From: a virus
Direction: 5' to 3' (one strand)
Length of the DNA stretch: 64,000 bases
IMG/VR virus record: IMGVR_UViG_3300006931_000029
Coordinates: 1-64,000 of that record
Part shown: piece after piece, positions 37,066 through 45,617 of the stretch
Layout: each line of letters opens with the position of its first letter
Position numbering within the stretch: the first letter of the stretch is position 1
Translations under genes and position numbers: made by a program
The notes under the pieces: generated by a model
Seen by the model: the letters and a program-made list of their open reading frames with translations, nothing else
Told to the model about the DNA's origin: nothing
The model's database searches: none

Positions 37066-37296
37066 TCAGTATTCGTGATGGTTCGCTTTGTATCTCTGAG
37101 TGGCAGCTCTCCACCGGGCACGACGCTTTTCTACGGGCATCGCCGCATAGTACGCCGTCGTCTTTTGCAAATTGCGCTCGAGATGCTCCAAGCAGTAGAT
37201 GCTGAGACCAGTACCCCGGCGCTTCTTCGCCACCGGCTTGCTGCAAACGATGCAGAGCTTTTTCGCCTTCCTCTTTTGGTACTCTTCCCGGGTCAT
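37066..37296 (-). CDS. Small Cys-containing basic protein
   Basis: 76 residues. CIVCSKPVAKKRRGTG then YCLEHLERN gives a CxxC...CxxH zinc-binding pattern similar to the small zinc fingers near phage HNH proteins. The rest is basic helix (PVEKRRARWRAATQRYKANH). Nucleic-acid binding is plausible. Confidence 0.6.
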   Translation of the reverse strand: MTREEYQKRKAKKLCIVCSKPVAKKRRGTGLSIYCLEHLERNLQKTTAYYAAMPVEKRRARWRAATQRYKANHHEY

Positions 37297-37300
37297 GACG

Positions 37301-37528
37301 TCAACCTTCCATCAACTCTTCAAGCTGATCAACCGTCTCCATCACACCGAATCCCGTGGAGTAACCTCGAATGAAGACGAGCGATTTTGCCGGGCTGTGA
37401 GGAGGTCTTCCCGTCGGCTCAGGTGCTGCAGTGATCCACTTGATCGACCACATAGGAAAGAGAGCGACTCTCTTCGAATCCGCCAAGATGACCCTGATGG
37501 AACGCTTGCGCTTCGGTTCGTCAAACAT
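37301..37528 (-). CDS. Small hypothetical protein
   Basis: 75 residues (MFDEPKRKRSIRVILADSKRVALFPMWSIKW). Strand-rich, ends in an acidic helix. It overlaps its upstream neighbour by eight nt. No family recognised. Confidence 0.5.
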   Translation of the reverse strand: MFDEPKRKRSIRVILADSKRVALFPMWSIKWITAAPEPTGRPPHSPAKSLVFIRGYSTGFGVMETVDQLEELMEG

Positions 37529-37817
37529 GGCTACCCTCTGTTCGAGACATCGGTTCGTTTTTGTAGAGAATCACCAGGCATGTTGGCACAATCACAGTAC
37601 CAAGGGATTCAGACACGCCACTGGAGACGGAACTCGACATGCCGCAAGTGTGCGAAACCATCCAACCTGCTTTGAGCTCCTCGTTCAGTGCATCGACGGT
37701 GGCCGTGGTGACCACAAGTGCTTTCATCATGCAGACCAGAACAACGCCAGACTTCAAAGTGTTTACCTTGCCGAATGACCCTGGTCGTATGACATCTCGG
37801 TGGATGTGGGCGCGCAT
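37521..37817 (-). CDS. Small hypothetical protein
   Basis: 98 residues; an internal ATG (MKALVVTTATVDALNEELKAGW) could be the true start. The pattern of two strands and a helix with Cys resembles short phage proteins of unknown function. It is the first gene after the structured gene-free region. Confidence 0.5.
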   Translation of the reverse strand: MRAHIHRDVIRPGSFGKVNTLKSGVVLVCMMKALVVTTATVDALNEELKAGWMVSHTCGMSSSVSSGVSESLGTVIVPTCLVILYKNEPMSRTEGSHV

Positions 37818-38237
37818 AGCGGCCCCTTAATCGTGTGTGCGTGAGGGCTCGTGAGAGCGAGGGCGGGACGCACGGTCAGGGACGACCAGGGTCGTGAGGA
37901 CGGCGGGATTAACCATGGCCCGAGTCACGACTCAGCTATGGACGCAATGCATAGCTGCGAGAAGTTTAATTAGACTTCTCGTATGTTGTTGAATGTAAGC
38001 GTCTTTTCGCGGAGCTAAGCTCCGGTGTTCCAAAATGAGCGAGTAGGTTTTTGAGGCCTACTCTAAACGCCCTGAGGCGACGGGTTACTTACCGAGGGTC
38101 TCACCCCGGCGTCGCTTGAGTTGACAGTCAAGCTCGACCTATACCCGATTTGGCTCACACTTTCCACGCCATTCGCCAGGCACACCCTACGACTTAACGG
38201 GTCTCTGGAGATACGCGCTACGACCTAAGAACGTGGT
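37818..38237 (-). ncRNA. Gene-free, hairpin-rich region; candidate large structured RNA
   Basis: 420 nt without a convincing reading frame between the helicase stop and the next minus-strand gene. It holds many perfect stems in series: TTAATC/GATTAA closing 37827-37914 around GTGCGT/ACGCAC and ACGACC/GGTCGT; GAGTC/GACTC; CGAGAAGT/ACTTCTCG; CGGAGC/GCTCCG; GAGTAGG/CCTACTC; and GCGACG/CGTCGC enclosing two smaller hairpins. Strand is inferred from neighbouring genes. It may be a 5' leader or an independent ncRNA; no known RNA family is recognised. Confidence 0.5.
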
Positions 38238-39962
38238 TCACTCGTGGCCGAACGCTGGCTCGTATTTCAAGGCCAAGTCCTGGCTTCCTGGTTCAATGAC
38301 AGGGTGGTAAAACTCGTAGCCACGAATCTGCTGGAGCTTTCTGAAGAGGTTCATGCAGCCACGGCGGTAGGTGGGAACTTGGCGATCCATCACCCAAACT
38401 ATTTCAGCCGTGTTGTCTTCACCGGGCGGTTTTTTGCGGATGAACCGGCCGATCAACTGGTTGGCGGCGTCTTCAGAACCGATGTAATCGGCGATGATGC
38501 CGGCGTTAAGATGGTTGATCGACACGCCTTCTTTGACGAGTGGCGAGATGAGAACCCCACCTGGAGTGGATCGAATCCAGTCGAACGTGTCGTCACGTTC
38601 CTTCGTGTTATGCTCCGAAAAGAGGATGCGCACGAGGTCTGGATCGATCAGCTTCTCGATGCACGCCTGCAAGATCAAAACGTGGAGAGTTCGTGTAGCT
38701 ACGACTAGCGTCTTTTTCTTGCGACCCGAAAAGTACTGTGCCCACCTCGCAAGTAATTCATTGCGTTCTCGGAACCGAATGATGCCTCTGTCATTCTGCC
38801 GATGTAGCAGACACCACCGGGATTCGACGTCAAGTTCAACCGGCCCGAGTTGGAGACGGTGCATGTTCAACATCGTGACGGGATTGCCACTCTTCGTTTG
38901 GCGTGGGGTTCCGTCTCTGTGACGTTCAACCGCGGGTCCCAAGTAGATTCCCTGCTTCCATTCCGAATTCACGTAGGCCCAGGCCGGAGACTGCTCTTCG
39001 ACTTGCTGAGGAAGATCGGCAAACTTGTTTTGCCACTCGGGATTGTCGATGATGTAGATGGTCGGCTTCGCCAGTTTCTGTTGCTCGATCAACGGACCGG
39101 CCCGCACTTCCGTCAACACCGGACCTAACAGGCCGCGGATTTTGAACCCACGAATAACATCATCCTCCTTTGCGGAATCGGATGCACCAAATTTGAAGAA
39201 AGCGGGAACCGCGGGAATGATCTTCTCCAGAGTCGGCGACGATGCGTGGTGACATTCATCGACCATGAGGATCATGAAAGTCTTCAGCCACGGGAGCAAC
39301 TCGTTGAAATTCTTCCCGACAATGGCGTACGTGGAAACTACCATGTCGGCGCCGGTGTTGTCCCGTTTTCCCCCTCCGAATTGAGTGATGTGCCAATCCG
39401 GCAGGAAAGCCTTCGCGTCTTTGTACGCCTGAGAAACGAGACGTTCGGTGGAGCAAAGGTAGAGAGTGCGGCACTTGGGTGACCGACGCTTGACGACTGC
39501 GGCAGCCATGCAGAAGGTTCTGGTTTTTCCGCCGCTGACTGTGATTTCGTTGATGCCAATTCCAGCTCGCATCCACTGAACCACGGCTTCTACCTGGTGA
39601 GGATATGGCGGGTTCGGATCATTGACGATGTCATGCGGAATATCGTCCGCGACGATATTTGCGTACGGCCGAGGAATGACACCAGACAAATCCAACTCAA
39701 TGTCTAAGTCGGCCGCCTTCATCTTCAAATCTTCCAGATGGCCGCGCATGATGCGACCAACCGTCTTCGACAGAATCTCGAATGGGTACAGATACCCGTC
39801 CCAACCTCTCTCGCCTTCTGTCTGCTTGAAAAGCTGATAACGAGGACTGCGCCAGTAGTCCGGCGGTTGAAGCCGATACGCAAAGCGCAGTTTCTTTATT
39901 GCATCCCAATCCCCTTCGAGGATGAGGTAGCTAGCCGTTTCTTTGACACGGATTTTGGACAC
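38238..39962 (-). CDS. UvsW/XPB-like superfamily 2 helicase
   Basis: 574 residues, GTG start. Motif I is degenerate but complete (NEITVSGGKTRTF), motif II is LMVDECHHASS, motif III region is KFGASDSAKED, and motif VI is NQLIGRFIRKKPPG. The N-terminal 110 residues precede the helicase core, as in T4 UvsW, which remodels replication forks and R-loops and represses origin-dependent initiation. A role in replication and recombination is likely. Confidence 0.85.
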   Translation of the reverse strand: MSKIRVKETASYLILEGDWDAIKKLRFAYRLQPPDYWRSPRYQLFKQTEGERGWDGYLYPFEILSKTVGRIMRGHLEDLKMKAADLDIELDLSGVIPRPYANIVADDIPHDIVNDPNPPYPHQVEAVVQWMRAGIGINEITVSGGKTRTFCMAAAVVKRRSPKCRTLYLCSTERLVSQAYKDAKAFLPDWHITQFGGGKRDNTGADMVVSTYAIVGKNFNELLPWLKTFMILMVDECHHASSPTLEKIIPAVPAFFKFGASDSAKEDDVIRGFKIRGLLGPVLTEVRAGPLIEQQKLAKPTIYIIDNPEWQNKFADLPQQVEEQSPAWAYVNSEWKQGIYLGPAVERHRDGTPRQTKSGNPVTMLNMHRLQLGPVELDVESRWCLLHRQNDRGIIRFRERNELLARWAQYFSGRKKKTLVVATRTLHVLILQACIEKLIDPDLVRILFSEHNTKERDDTFDWIRSTPGGVLISPLVKEGVSINHLNAGIIADYIGSEDAANQLIGRFIRKKPPGEDNTAEIVWVMDRQVPTYRRGCMNLFRKLQQIRGYEFYHPVIEPGSQDLALKYEPAFGHE

Positions 39963-39992
39963 CGGACTAGACTACTGACTTAAGGTGGATTT

Positions 39993-40002
39993 GTAAACAA
40001 AA
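39993..40002 (-). promoter_or_regulatory. Candidate promoter element TTTTGTTTAC
   Basis: 31 nt upstream of GTG 39962, just after the stop codon of the upstream glycosyltransferase. Confidence 0.5.
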
Positions 40003-40004
40003 TC

Positions 40005-41129
40005 TTAGAGGAATCTTGATGCCGCTTGGCACACTTCCTCTGGCGTGATTGCACCCAATACCGCGCACTGCTTCCTCACTTCTGTCTCAGGAAGAGGTGG
40101 ACAGTACTTTGGAAAATCGTGCATGGTAGCAAAGCACGGAGAGAACTGACACGCGTTTTGGTGCCAGATCGGCAGGTGGTTTTTGTAGTAAGCAGCTCGG
40201 TTTTTCGGCCGCATCAATCCCCAAAAGCCGATCGACGGCACGTTCAAACAGCCGGCAACGTGAAGCATCATGCTATCGGGACTGACGGACAGGCTCGCCC
40301 TTGCCGCAGTCGCCCAGAGAATCCGAAGTTCAGGGAAGGTCATGACTCGAATGTTTGGCGCAGTCAACTCCTTCGCCAACTTCACCGAGTTTTCCTCTGA
40401 GAAACAATCGTAAATCGCGATCCAAACCGTGTCTTTGAACCGCTCAGCGAGACTCTGCAAAATAGAAACAGACATCTCTGGAAGAAGCGATCGAGTGGGA
40501 CTTGTTGCGGCGAGCTGGTAGATGGCGAACTTCCTGACGTCGCCGATGATTGCGCTTGCCTTGTCCATTTCGCTTTGCGTGAATACAGGTGCGACCTTCT
40601 TCAACGCAGGATCGATCGAATCAGGATCGATGCCGAACCGAATAAGTTCAGCGTCAACAGGGTGTCTTTGATCGGGATGCTCGTCAAAGTTCACCACTGA
40701 GTCCATCAAGATCATGTTTTTCCACATCTCGAGCTGACCCTGAGGAATCGGCATGGTGACGATCGACTTCACCCACGGGAAATTCCACCAGCACATTTCA
40801 AGACCTGGCTCGCAAGCGATGTGAACCTCGAACCCCATCTTGTGCAGAATCTTCGCGCATGGCCACGCCATGATTTGATCGCCGAACCCGCCTGATCCGT
40901 TGAAGTAAAGGACCCGGTCCCCTGGCTTCATGGCATGAACGTGAAACGCAGGAACCCGGTTGGTGTAATCCGTGACCTTGAACAGGAATTTCTGAACGTT
41001 GTCGTAGATTTGCCGGAAATGGGCGTTGCTCAAAACGTATGGCTGGTAGGCCTGAAAGTTCAAGCGGTATTCGCCTGACGACCGCTTGATGCCGAATGAA
41101 ATGGGTTCTTGGAGAGTAAGAAGCTTCAT
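40005..41129 (-). CDS. GT9/heptosyltransferase-like glycosyltransferase
   Basis: 374 residues. GDRVLYFNGSGGFGDQIMAWP is the GxGD motif of GT9 acceptor domains; SPDSMMLHVAGCLNVPSIGFWGLMRP is the donor-side D..xxHvA..lgvP.v.lfG motif. A C-terminal Cys segment (NACQFSPCFATMHDFPKYCPP) parallels the other GT9 protein at 18.4-19.6 kb, so the two are probably paralogues. Substrate is likely ADP-heptose or a related NDP-sugar; acceptor unknown. Confidence 0.75.
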   Translation of the reverse strand: MKLLTLQEPISFGIKRSSGEYRLNFQAYQPYVLSNAHFRQIYDNVQKFLFKVTDYTNRVPAFHVHAMKPGDRVLYFNGSGGFGDQIMAWPCAKILHKMGFEVHIACEPGLEMCWWNFPWVKSIVTMPIPQGQLEMWKNMILMDSVVNFDEHPDQRHPVDAELIRFGIDPDSIDPALKKVAPVFTQSEMDKASAIIGDVRKFAIYQLAATSPTRSLLPEMSVSILQSLAERFKDTVWIAIYDCFSEENSVKLAKELTAPNIRVMTFPELRILWATAARASLSVSPDSMMLHVAGCLNVPSIGFWGLMRPKNRAAYYKNHLPIWHQNACQFSPCFATMHDFPKYCPPLPETEVRKQCAVLGAITPEEVCQAASRFL

Positions 41130-41332
41130 GCTTGGATACCTAGAATGTCCGAACCACGTCGCGTGATTCTGAATGCTAGACCTTTTGCTTCTAGCGCTTT
41201 TGGGTAGGTATCGACCTTCTCGTTTTTCTCGTTGATGATCTCCACGAGACTTCCCAACCTGACAGCATGGCGCAAGGTTCGTTGGTCGATCCTGTCTTCG
41301 TGAATGTTTTTCAGGACTTGAGCGGGTGTCAT
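41126..41332 (-). CDS. Small hypothetical protein
   Basis: 68 residues from ATG 41332 (MTPAQVLKNIHEDRIDQRTLRHAVRLG). Likely helix-turn-helix-like beginning, basic end (FRITRRGSDILGIQA). Overlaps the GT9 gene by four nt and is divergent from the plus-strand gene at 41345. Confidence 0.5.
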   Translation of the reverse strand: MTPAQVLKNIHEDRIDQRTLRHAVRLGSLVEIINEKNEKVDTYPKALEAKGLAFRITRRGSDILGIQA

Positions 41333-41344
41333 GTATTTAGCCTC

Positions 41345-41740
41345 ATGGAGATTAAAAAGAAGAACGACGACTCCTACGACACCTACACGATGGTCGTAAG
41401 TCACCTCGAGCTCAAGACCTTTGCCGATGCTCTGACGCGCGGCGGTGTCGGTCCTGTCGCCGACGAGATGCGTCGCTCCATCGAGTGGCACATGGACCGT
41501 GTGCCAAAACCTGGTCAGACCAAGGATGAATTTGATGCCGAGAAAGAAGCCCGCAAGGCGATCGGCGAACCGGAAGGCGAAGATGGCGCTGAAGTCGACG
41601 TGAAGATCGATGAACCAGGCGCCAAGCCAGGCGAGGAAATGGTCAACGACGGCGATGCTCCTGCGTCGCCGCCCGCACCAGGACCTGAGCGCACCGACGT
41701 TGACATCGAGGCGGACAAGCTGCTACCTGAGCCAACGTAA
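41345..41740 (+). CDS. Hypothetical acidic protein
   Basis: 131 residues from ATG 41345 (MEIKKKNDDSYDTYTMVVSHLE). A short folded N-terminal domain is followed by a long acidic, Pro- and Gly-rich tail. No family recognised. Confidence 0.55.
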   Translation: MEIKKKNDDSYDTYTMVVSHLELKTFADALTRGGVGPVADEMRRSIEWHMDRVPKPGQTKDEFDAEKEARKAIGEPEGEDGAEVDVKIDEPGAKPGEEMVNDGDAPASPPAPGPERTDVDIEADKLLPEPT

Positions 41741-41746
41741 TTTGCC

Positions 41747-42016
41747 GTGGCGGATGCAATCATAACGAAGAGCGTCCAAGAAGCTGCCCCAAACGAAACA
41801 CTGTTCGGAGGAGGACCTACCTCCAAGCGCCCGACAAACCCCGCAAAGTGGTTTCATTACTTTGACACCGACCTTGGATTCACCGTCGTGTGGGATGGAT
41901 TAACTTGGCGAGACGGGGCTCAGGGTCCTCAAGGGGACGCTGCTCAAGGATCGATAGGTAATCAAGGTTTCCGTGGCGTGCAAGGAAGCGCCGGAAACTC
42001 TACCGACGGATTCTAA
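41747..42016 (+). CDS. Short fibre-like protein with collagen-like end
   Basis: 89 residues, GTG start. The core SKRPTNPAKWFHYFDTDLGFTVVWDGLTWRDG is a small repeat module found again twice in the next gene, and the C-terminus has Gly-X-Gln triplets (GPQGDAAQGS, GFRGVQGS). It looks like a truncated or accessory copy of that fibre gene. Confidence 0.65.
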   Translation: MADAIITKSVQEAAPNETLFGGGPTSKRPTNPAKWFHYFDTDLGFTVVWDGLTWRDGAQGPQGDAAQGSIGNQGFRGVQGSAGNSTDGF

Positions 42017-42017
42017 C

Positions 42018-42893
42018 ATGGCCACGCCTTCACAAACCAACGTCGCGCTCCTCACACAGGACCCGAACACAAGTAGCAATTCAGCGATCCTGAATCTTGC
42101 TGGCGGTGGTTCGACGTCTCAGCGTCCGACAAATCCTCCGCTGTGGTTCCACTACTATGACCTGGACTTGGGTCGTGACGTCATTTGGAACGGGACAGAC
42201 TGGATTATTACTGTAGGCGGACCTCAAGGATTCCAAGGCGCGCAAGGATCGCAAGGTCCTCAAGGATTTCAGGGCGTGCAAGGGTTTCAAGGTCCGGCAG
42301 GTACAGCCACTCCTATGAACTCAGGTCCCACATCCAGTCGTCCGTCAAGCCCGGGCAACTTCGAACGCTATTTCGACACCGACATCAACGCTCAAATTTG
42401 GTGGGAGCGGAGCGCTTGGCGCACGGTTGAAGGTACTCCTGGCGACGTGAAGTTCGTGCTGAGTGCAAACACTGGAGATGCAATAACTCGCAACCCAGGT
42501 TGGTCCCTTTTGCCAGACGGTTACTACGGCCGGTCGCCGATGTTCGCTGGCGCTGGACCCGGCTTGACAACGAGAGCTCCTGGCGATTCGATCGGAGCCG
42601 AAAGTCACGTGTTGGTCGCCGGAGAGATGCGCAAACACTGTCACGTTTTCGGTCGGGCGATTGTCAACAACAACGACGACTTCTGCTTCCGCATCGGCTC
42701 TGGTCCTACGTTCGGTTCCGGTCAAGCGAGAGAAAGCGATGGCGAAAAGAACGCCGGTGTTTACCGCGATCTCTCTTCGCTTCTCGGCGATTACTTCATG
42801 ACGAATCCGGCTGAAGATACCAGCTCGGCTGCGTCTGACGGTCACAACACGATCCACCCATCGATCGTGATGATTGGCATCAAGAAAGACTGA
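42018..42893 (+). CDS. Tail fibre with collagen-like repeats and collar-like C-terminus
   Basis: About 291 residues. Two copies of the SxRPTNPxxWFHYYDLDLGxxVxWNG module flank Gly-Phe/Pro-Gln triplets (GPQGFQGAQGSQGPQGFQG), a trimer-forming collagen-like shaft. The C-terminal 120 (PDGYYGRSPMFAGAG, GEMRKHCHVFGRAI, HPSIVMIGIKKD) resemble phage tail-collar/microcystin-dependent protein domains. Host binding is likely. Confidence 0.75.
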   Translation: MATPSQTNVALLTQDPNTSSNSAILNLAGGGSTSQRPTNPPLWFHYYDLDLGRDVIWNGTDWIITVGGPQGFQGAQGSQGPQGFQGVQGFQGPAGTATPMNSGPTSSRPSSPGNFERYFDTDINAQIWWERSAWRTVEGTPGDVKFVLSANTGDAITRNPGWSLLPDGYYGRSPMFAGAGPGLTTRAPGDSIGAESHVLVAGEMRKHCHVFGRAIVNNNDDFCFRIGSGPTFGSGQARESDGEKNAGVYRDLSSLLGDYFMTNPAEDTSSAASDGHNTIHPSIVMIGIKKD

Positions 42894-44513
42894 TCAGGTC
42901 GGCCACATCTTCGTGCCGATCGCAGTGATCTGAACTTGGACTGGAACGTCCGAGTTGCTGATGACAGTGAACGAACTCGTGTCGATCGACTTCACTTCCA
43001 CCGACGGCGTCGTCGTACCTTGAATCGTTCCGTGCTTCTCGATTAGCACCTCGACGTCTTCGCCATTCCATTCACGAAGAGAACCGTCAGCAGGACCAGC
43101 TGGCAAACCAACGATCAGCTCACCTTTGAAGATGGCGCGTTTCGTTCCGCGGAGCGTGCTGACGCCGTTGTAGCTGAAACCGGTAAGATTGCCGTAGGAC
43201 GACGACTCGTTCCAATTCATCGCCGGATAGTTCGATCCTGAAGCGATCGATCCGTACATTGTAGTTGGCGTGCCGGCAACGTAGTCGGCTCCTGTTACGA
43301 GGGCAGAGCGTGCAGTTTTGACGTCGAAGAAAGTGCCGCTACCTGGAGCGAGAAGTTTCTGCCATGGAGCCCCTGGAGGAGGATTGCCAGGACCCGTGTT
43401 TGCGGCAGCGGCGTACGTGATTGCCGTTGTGCCATCGGTGATGGTAACGACGTCGTTCGTGAAATATGCCTGGAACTCTGAGTAAATTCCTGCGAGATTG
43501 AACCCGACGCCGAATTGACCTTGATTTCCTTGCGAACCTTGCGAGCCTTGGAAACCCGTCGTTCCTTGGGCGCCTTGGTTACCCTGCGTTCCCGTCGGTC
43601 CGATGTTTCCTTGGAATCCTTGAAAGCCTTGAACGCCGGTACCACCTGCAGCGCCTTGAGACCCTTGGACACCTTGCGAGCCTTGGCTACCAAGCGCTGC
43701 CACCAAGTCCCACACTCCTGAGATGTCAAACGGCGAAGCAGGCGGAGCGACGTTTGTGTTTGGAGAACGGGCGAACCAGGTGCTTCCACCATACTGGACT
43801 TCGTCGCGGGTAGCGTATCCGGTCACTGACGACCACGATCCACGCCACGTCATTCCAATCGGACCCGCGGGACCTGGCAAACCGGGATTTCCTTGGTCGC
43901 CCTTGTCGCCCTTGTCGCCCTTGTCGCCACGAGGACCGACAGCACCGGGTCCGATGATGCCGCCTTTCTGGGCTGCAACTGGCCGCATTGTGAGCATGAC
44001 AGACGCGGTTGCAGTCGACGTCCTGCCACTGACATTCAATAGCTGAATGACGAACTCACCTGTGCCGTAGAATGACGATCCGGCAGTGGACTCGTCAAAA
44101 GTCGTGATCGGCTGTGTTGAGAAGGTTGTGAGTCCGTACTGGTTAGCGTTGTAGCCGATCGTCAGTTGGATTGCTCCGGAAGGGGACGAAGAAATCTTCG
44201 CGTTAAGAATACGCGCCTCGAAGCCGGGTGGAATGCGATAGTTCGAGATGATCTGCGACGCGCCACCGGGAAGCGTGGTGACCGGCAGCGGAAGATTGAT
44301 GAACTGGTCTTTATTGTTAACGACCTCGACGAGCTCGTTGACCTTCTCGGCTAAGATGACGTCGCGATAGGCAAGTTGCCTTGTCGGACCTGATAGCGAA
44401 TCGCCCTCAATAGCGTCAGCGATCGACGAGACGTGTTTAACGTCACCGCCTGCAAAGTTTTGAGCAGCAGACTGAGGGATCGAAATCGGCTGGATTAGGA
44501 AGATTCCCGACAT
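42894..44513 (-). CDS. Large collagen-like tail fibre
   Basis: 539 residues. N-terminal domain (FEARILNAKISSSPSGAIQL) of beta type, then two runs of Gly-X-Y triplets: GPRGDKGDKGDKGDQGNPG near 210 and a longer GSQGVQGSQGAAGG run near 280-340, separated by a WRGSWSSVTGYATRDEVQYGGSTWFA carbohydrate-binding-like module. The C-terminus is beta-rich. It converges on the smaller fibre gene with almost no gap, suggesting an exchange module of fibres. Confidence 0.8.
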   Translation of the reverse strand: MSGIFLIQPISIPQSAAQNFAGGDVKHVSSIADAIEGDSLSGPTRQLAYRDVILAEKVNELVEVVNNKDQFINLPLPVTTLPGGASQIISNYRIPPGFEARILNAKISSSPSGAIQLTIGYNANQYGLTTFSTQPITTFDESTAGSSFYGTGEFVIQLLNVSGRTSTATASVMLTMRPVAAQKGGIIGPGAVGPRGDKGDKGDKGDQGNPGLPGPAGPIGMTWRGSWSSVTGYATRDEVQYGGSTWFARSPNTNVAPPASPFDISGVWDLVAALGSQGSQGVQGSQGAAGGTGVQGFQGFQGNIGPTGTQGNQGAQGTTGFQGSQGSQGNQGQFGVGFNLAGIYSEFQAYFTNDVVTITDGTTAITYAAAANTGPGNPPPGAPWQKLLAPGSGTFFDVKTARSALVTGADYVAGTPTTMYGSIASGSNYPAMNWNESSSYGNLTGFSYNGVSTLRGTKRAIFKGELIVGLPAGPADGSLREWNGEDVEVLIEKHGTIQGTTTPSVEVKSIDTSSFTVISNSDVPVQVQITAIGTKMWPT

Positions 44514-44550
44514 GTCCTAATTACAGCGACGCCGGGACGACGCCATTCCT

Positions 44551-44883
44551 CTAGTCAAGCTTCCATGCAAGCGTTTTGTTGGCCATGAAACTCTTGAAGA
44601 GGATGAACTTGTATTTGATCCGACTTCCGAGGTAGTACGTCCTCGGCACTTTCTCAACTTCGTTACCAGCTAGCCGCTTGAATCCCATTTGCTGGATTCG
44701 AGGACCATACTTCACCGGCGAAATAGCTCCAACCCTTGACAGTTGAATCTTGCTTCCTGCACAGATGCCATCTTCGATCGTCTTGATGAAGCTGTCGTAG
44801 GCCGACGCCGCTTGAACGTACGTGAGGCCTTGGGTTTGGACTAGATTTCGAAGAAAATCGGCGCGTGTTACGCAGTCGCTCAT
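44551..44883 (-). CDS. HU/IHF-like DNA-binding protein
   Basis: 110 residues. TRADFLRNLVQTQGLTYVQAASAYDSF and CAGSKIQLSRVGAISPVKYGPR follow the HU/IHF helix-helix-strand layout; the C-terminal arm is unusual. Such proteins bend DNA. Unlike true HU, the DNA-binding arm residues are not obvious, so activity is uncertain. Confidence 0.65.
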   Translation of the reverse strand: MSDCVTRADFLRNLVQTQGLTYVQAASAYDSFIKTIEDGICAGSKIQLSRVGAISPVKYGPRIQQMGFKRLAGNEVEKVPRTYYLGSRIKYKFILFKSFMANKTLAWKLD

Positions 44884-45617
44884 GAATTGACAAACGTGGT
44901 GGACACCACGAACTGGCGTTGATCGAGTTTGGAAGCCAGACTCACGTTGATCCTTACCTGTTTTTCTCCGATGTGGCTCAGACTGACGGAAGTCACAGCT
45001 AACCTTGGCTCATGTATTGAGAACGCCCTAATGACTTCTTGCGAAACATCGTCTTGAAGCGAAGGTGTCGACGGCGAAAAAATGATGAGTGGCAGCTTAG
45101 TGCCATACTCAAGTTGCATCAATCTTTCACCAACTGTCGTGACCAAAAGCATCCTGGCTGACGACTCCAACAGGACAGAATCTTGCGAAGACTGGAATGC
45201 CCACTCGCTTTGGTTTGGAAATCCTTCGTCTCTTGGCAAGATCGGGCCGTAAATGATCGGTTGAAGGCCCTGTTCGATGAGCGAAGGGACTCGAGGATTT
45301 GGACTCGCGACTCTAACGTCGTGAGAATCCACAGCGATGTCCGCCAGAGGCACCTGGTAATTCTTACCGGTGACCTTGAGAATGTAATTTCCAGGTGTGT
45401 ACGTGTGCTCGAACGTCGCTGAGTACGGCGATGGAGACCGCACGACCGTTTCATTCTGCGAACCATCACCCCACTCGACCACCACGCCGACCGGTTTGTA
45501 GACGACGAACGGGCGCGTATCGATCAACGAAACGGTGAGCGTGACAGACGCTACGCGACCGGTGGTCTTTGTGACGTAGCTCTGCGTGATCGACGTCGAT
45601 AGCGTAAGGTTAGGCAT
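44880..45617 (-). CDS. gp25-like baseplate wedge protein with N-terminal PKD-like domain
   Basis: About 245 residues from ATG 45617, which overlaps the portal stop by eight nt. The first 110 form a PKD-like domain (VEWGDGSQNETVVRSP, ATFEHTYTPGNYIL). The last 110 match the gpW/gp25 family (LLVTTVGERLMQLEYGTKLP, REPxL-like HEPRLAVTSVSL). gp25 is a wedge subunit of contractile-tail baseplates; the PKD addition is unusual. Confidence 0.8.
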   Translation of the reverse strand: MPNLTLSTSITQSYVTKTTGRVASVTLTVSLIDTRPFVVYKPVGVVVEWGDGSQNETVVRSPSPYSATFEHTYTPGNYILKVTGKNYQVPLADIAVDSHDVRVASPNPRVPSLIEQGLQPIIYGPILPRDEGFPNQSEWAFQSSQDSVLLESSARMLLVTTVGERLMQLEYGTKLPLIIFSPSTPSLQDDVSQEVIRAFSIHEPRLAVTSVSLSHIGEKQVRINVSLASKLDQRQFVVSTTFVNS

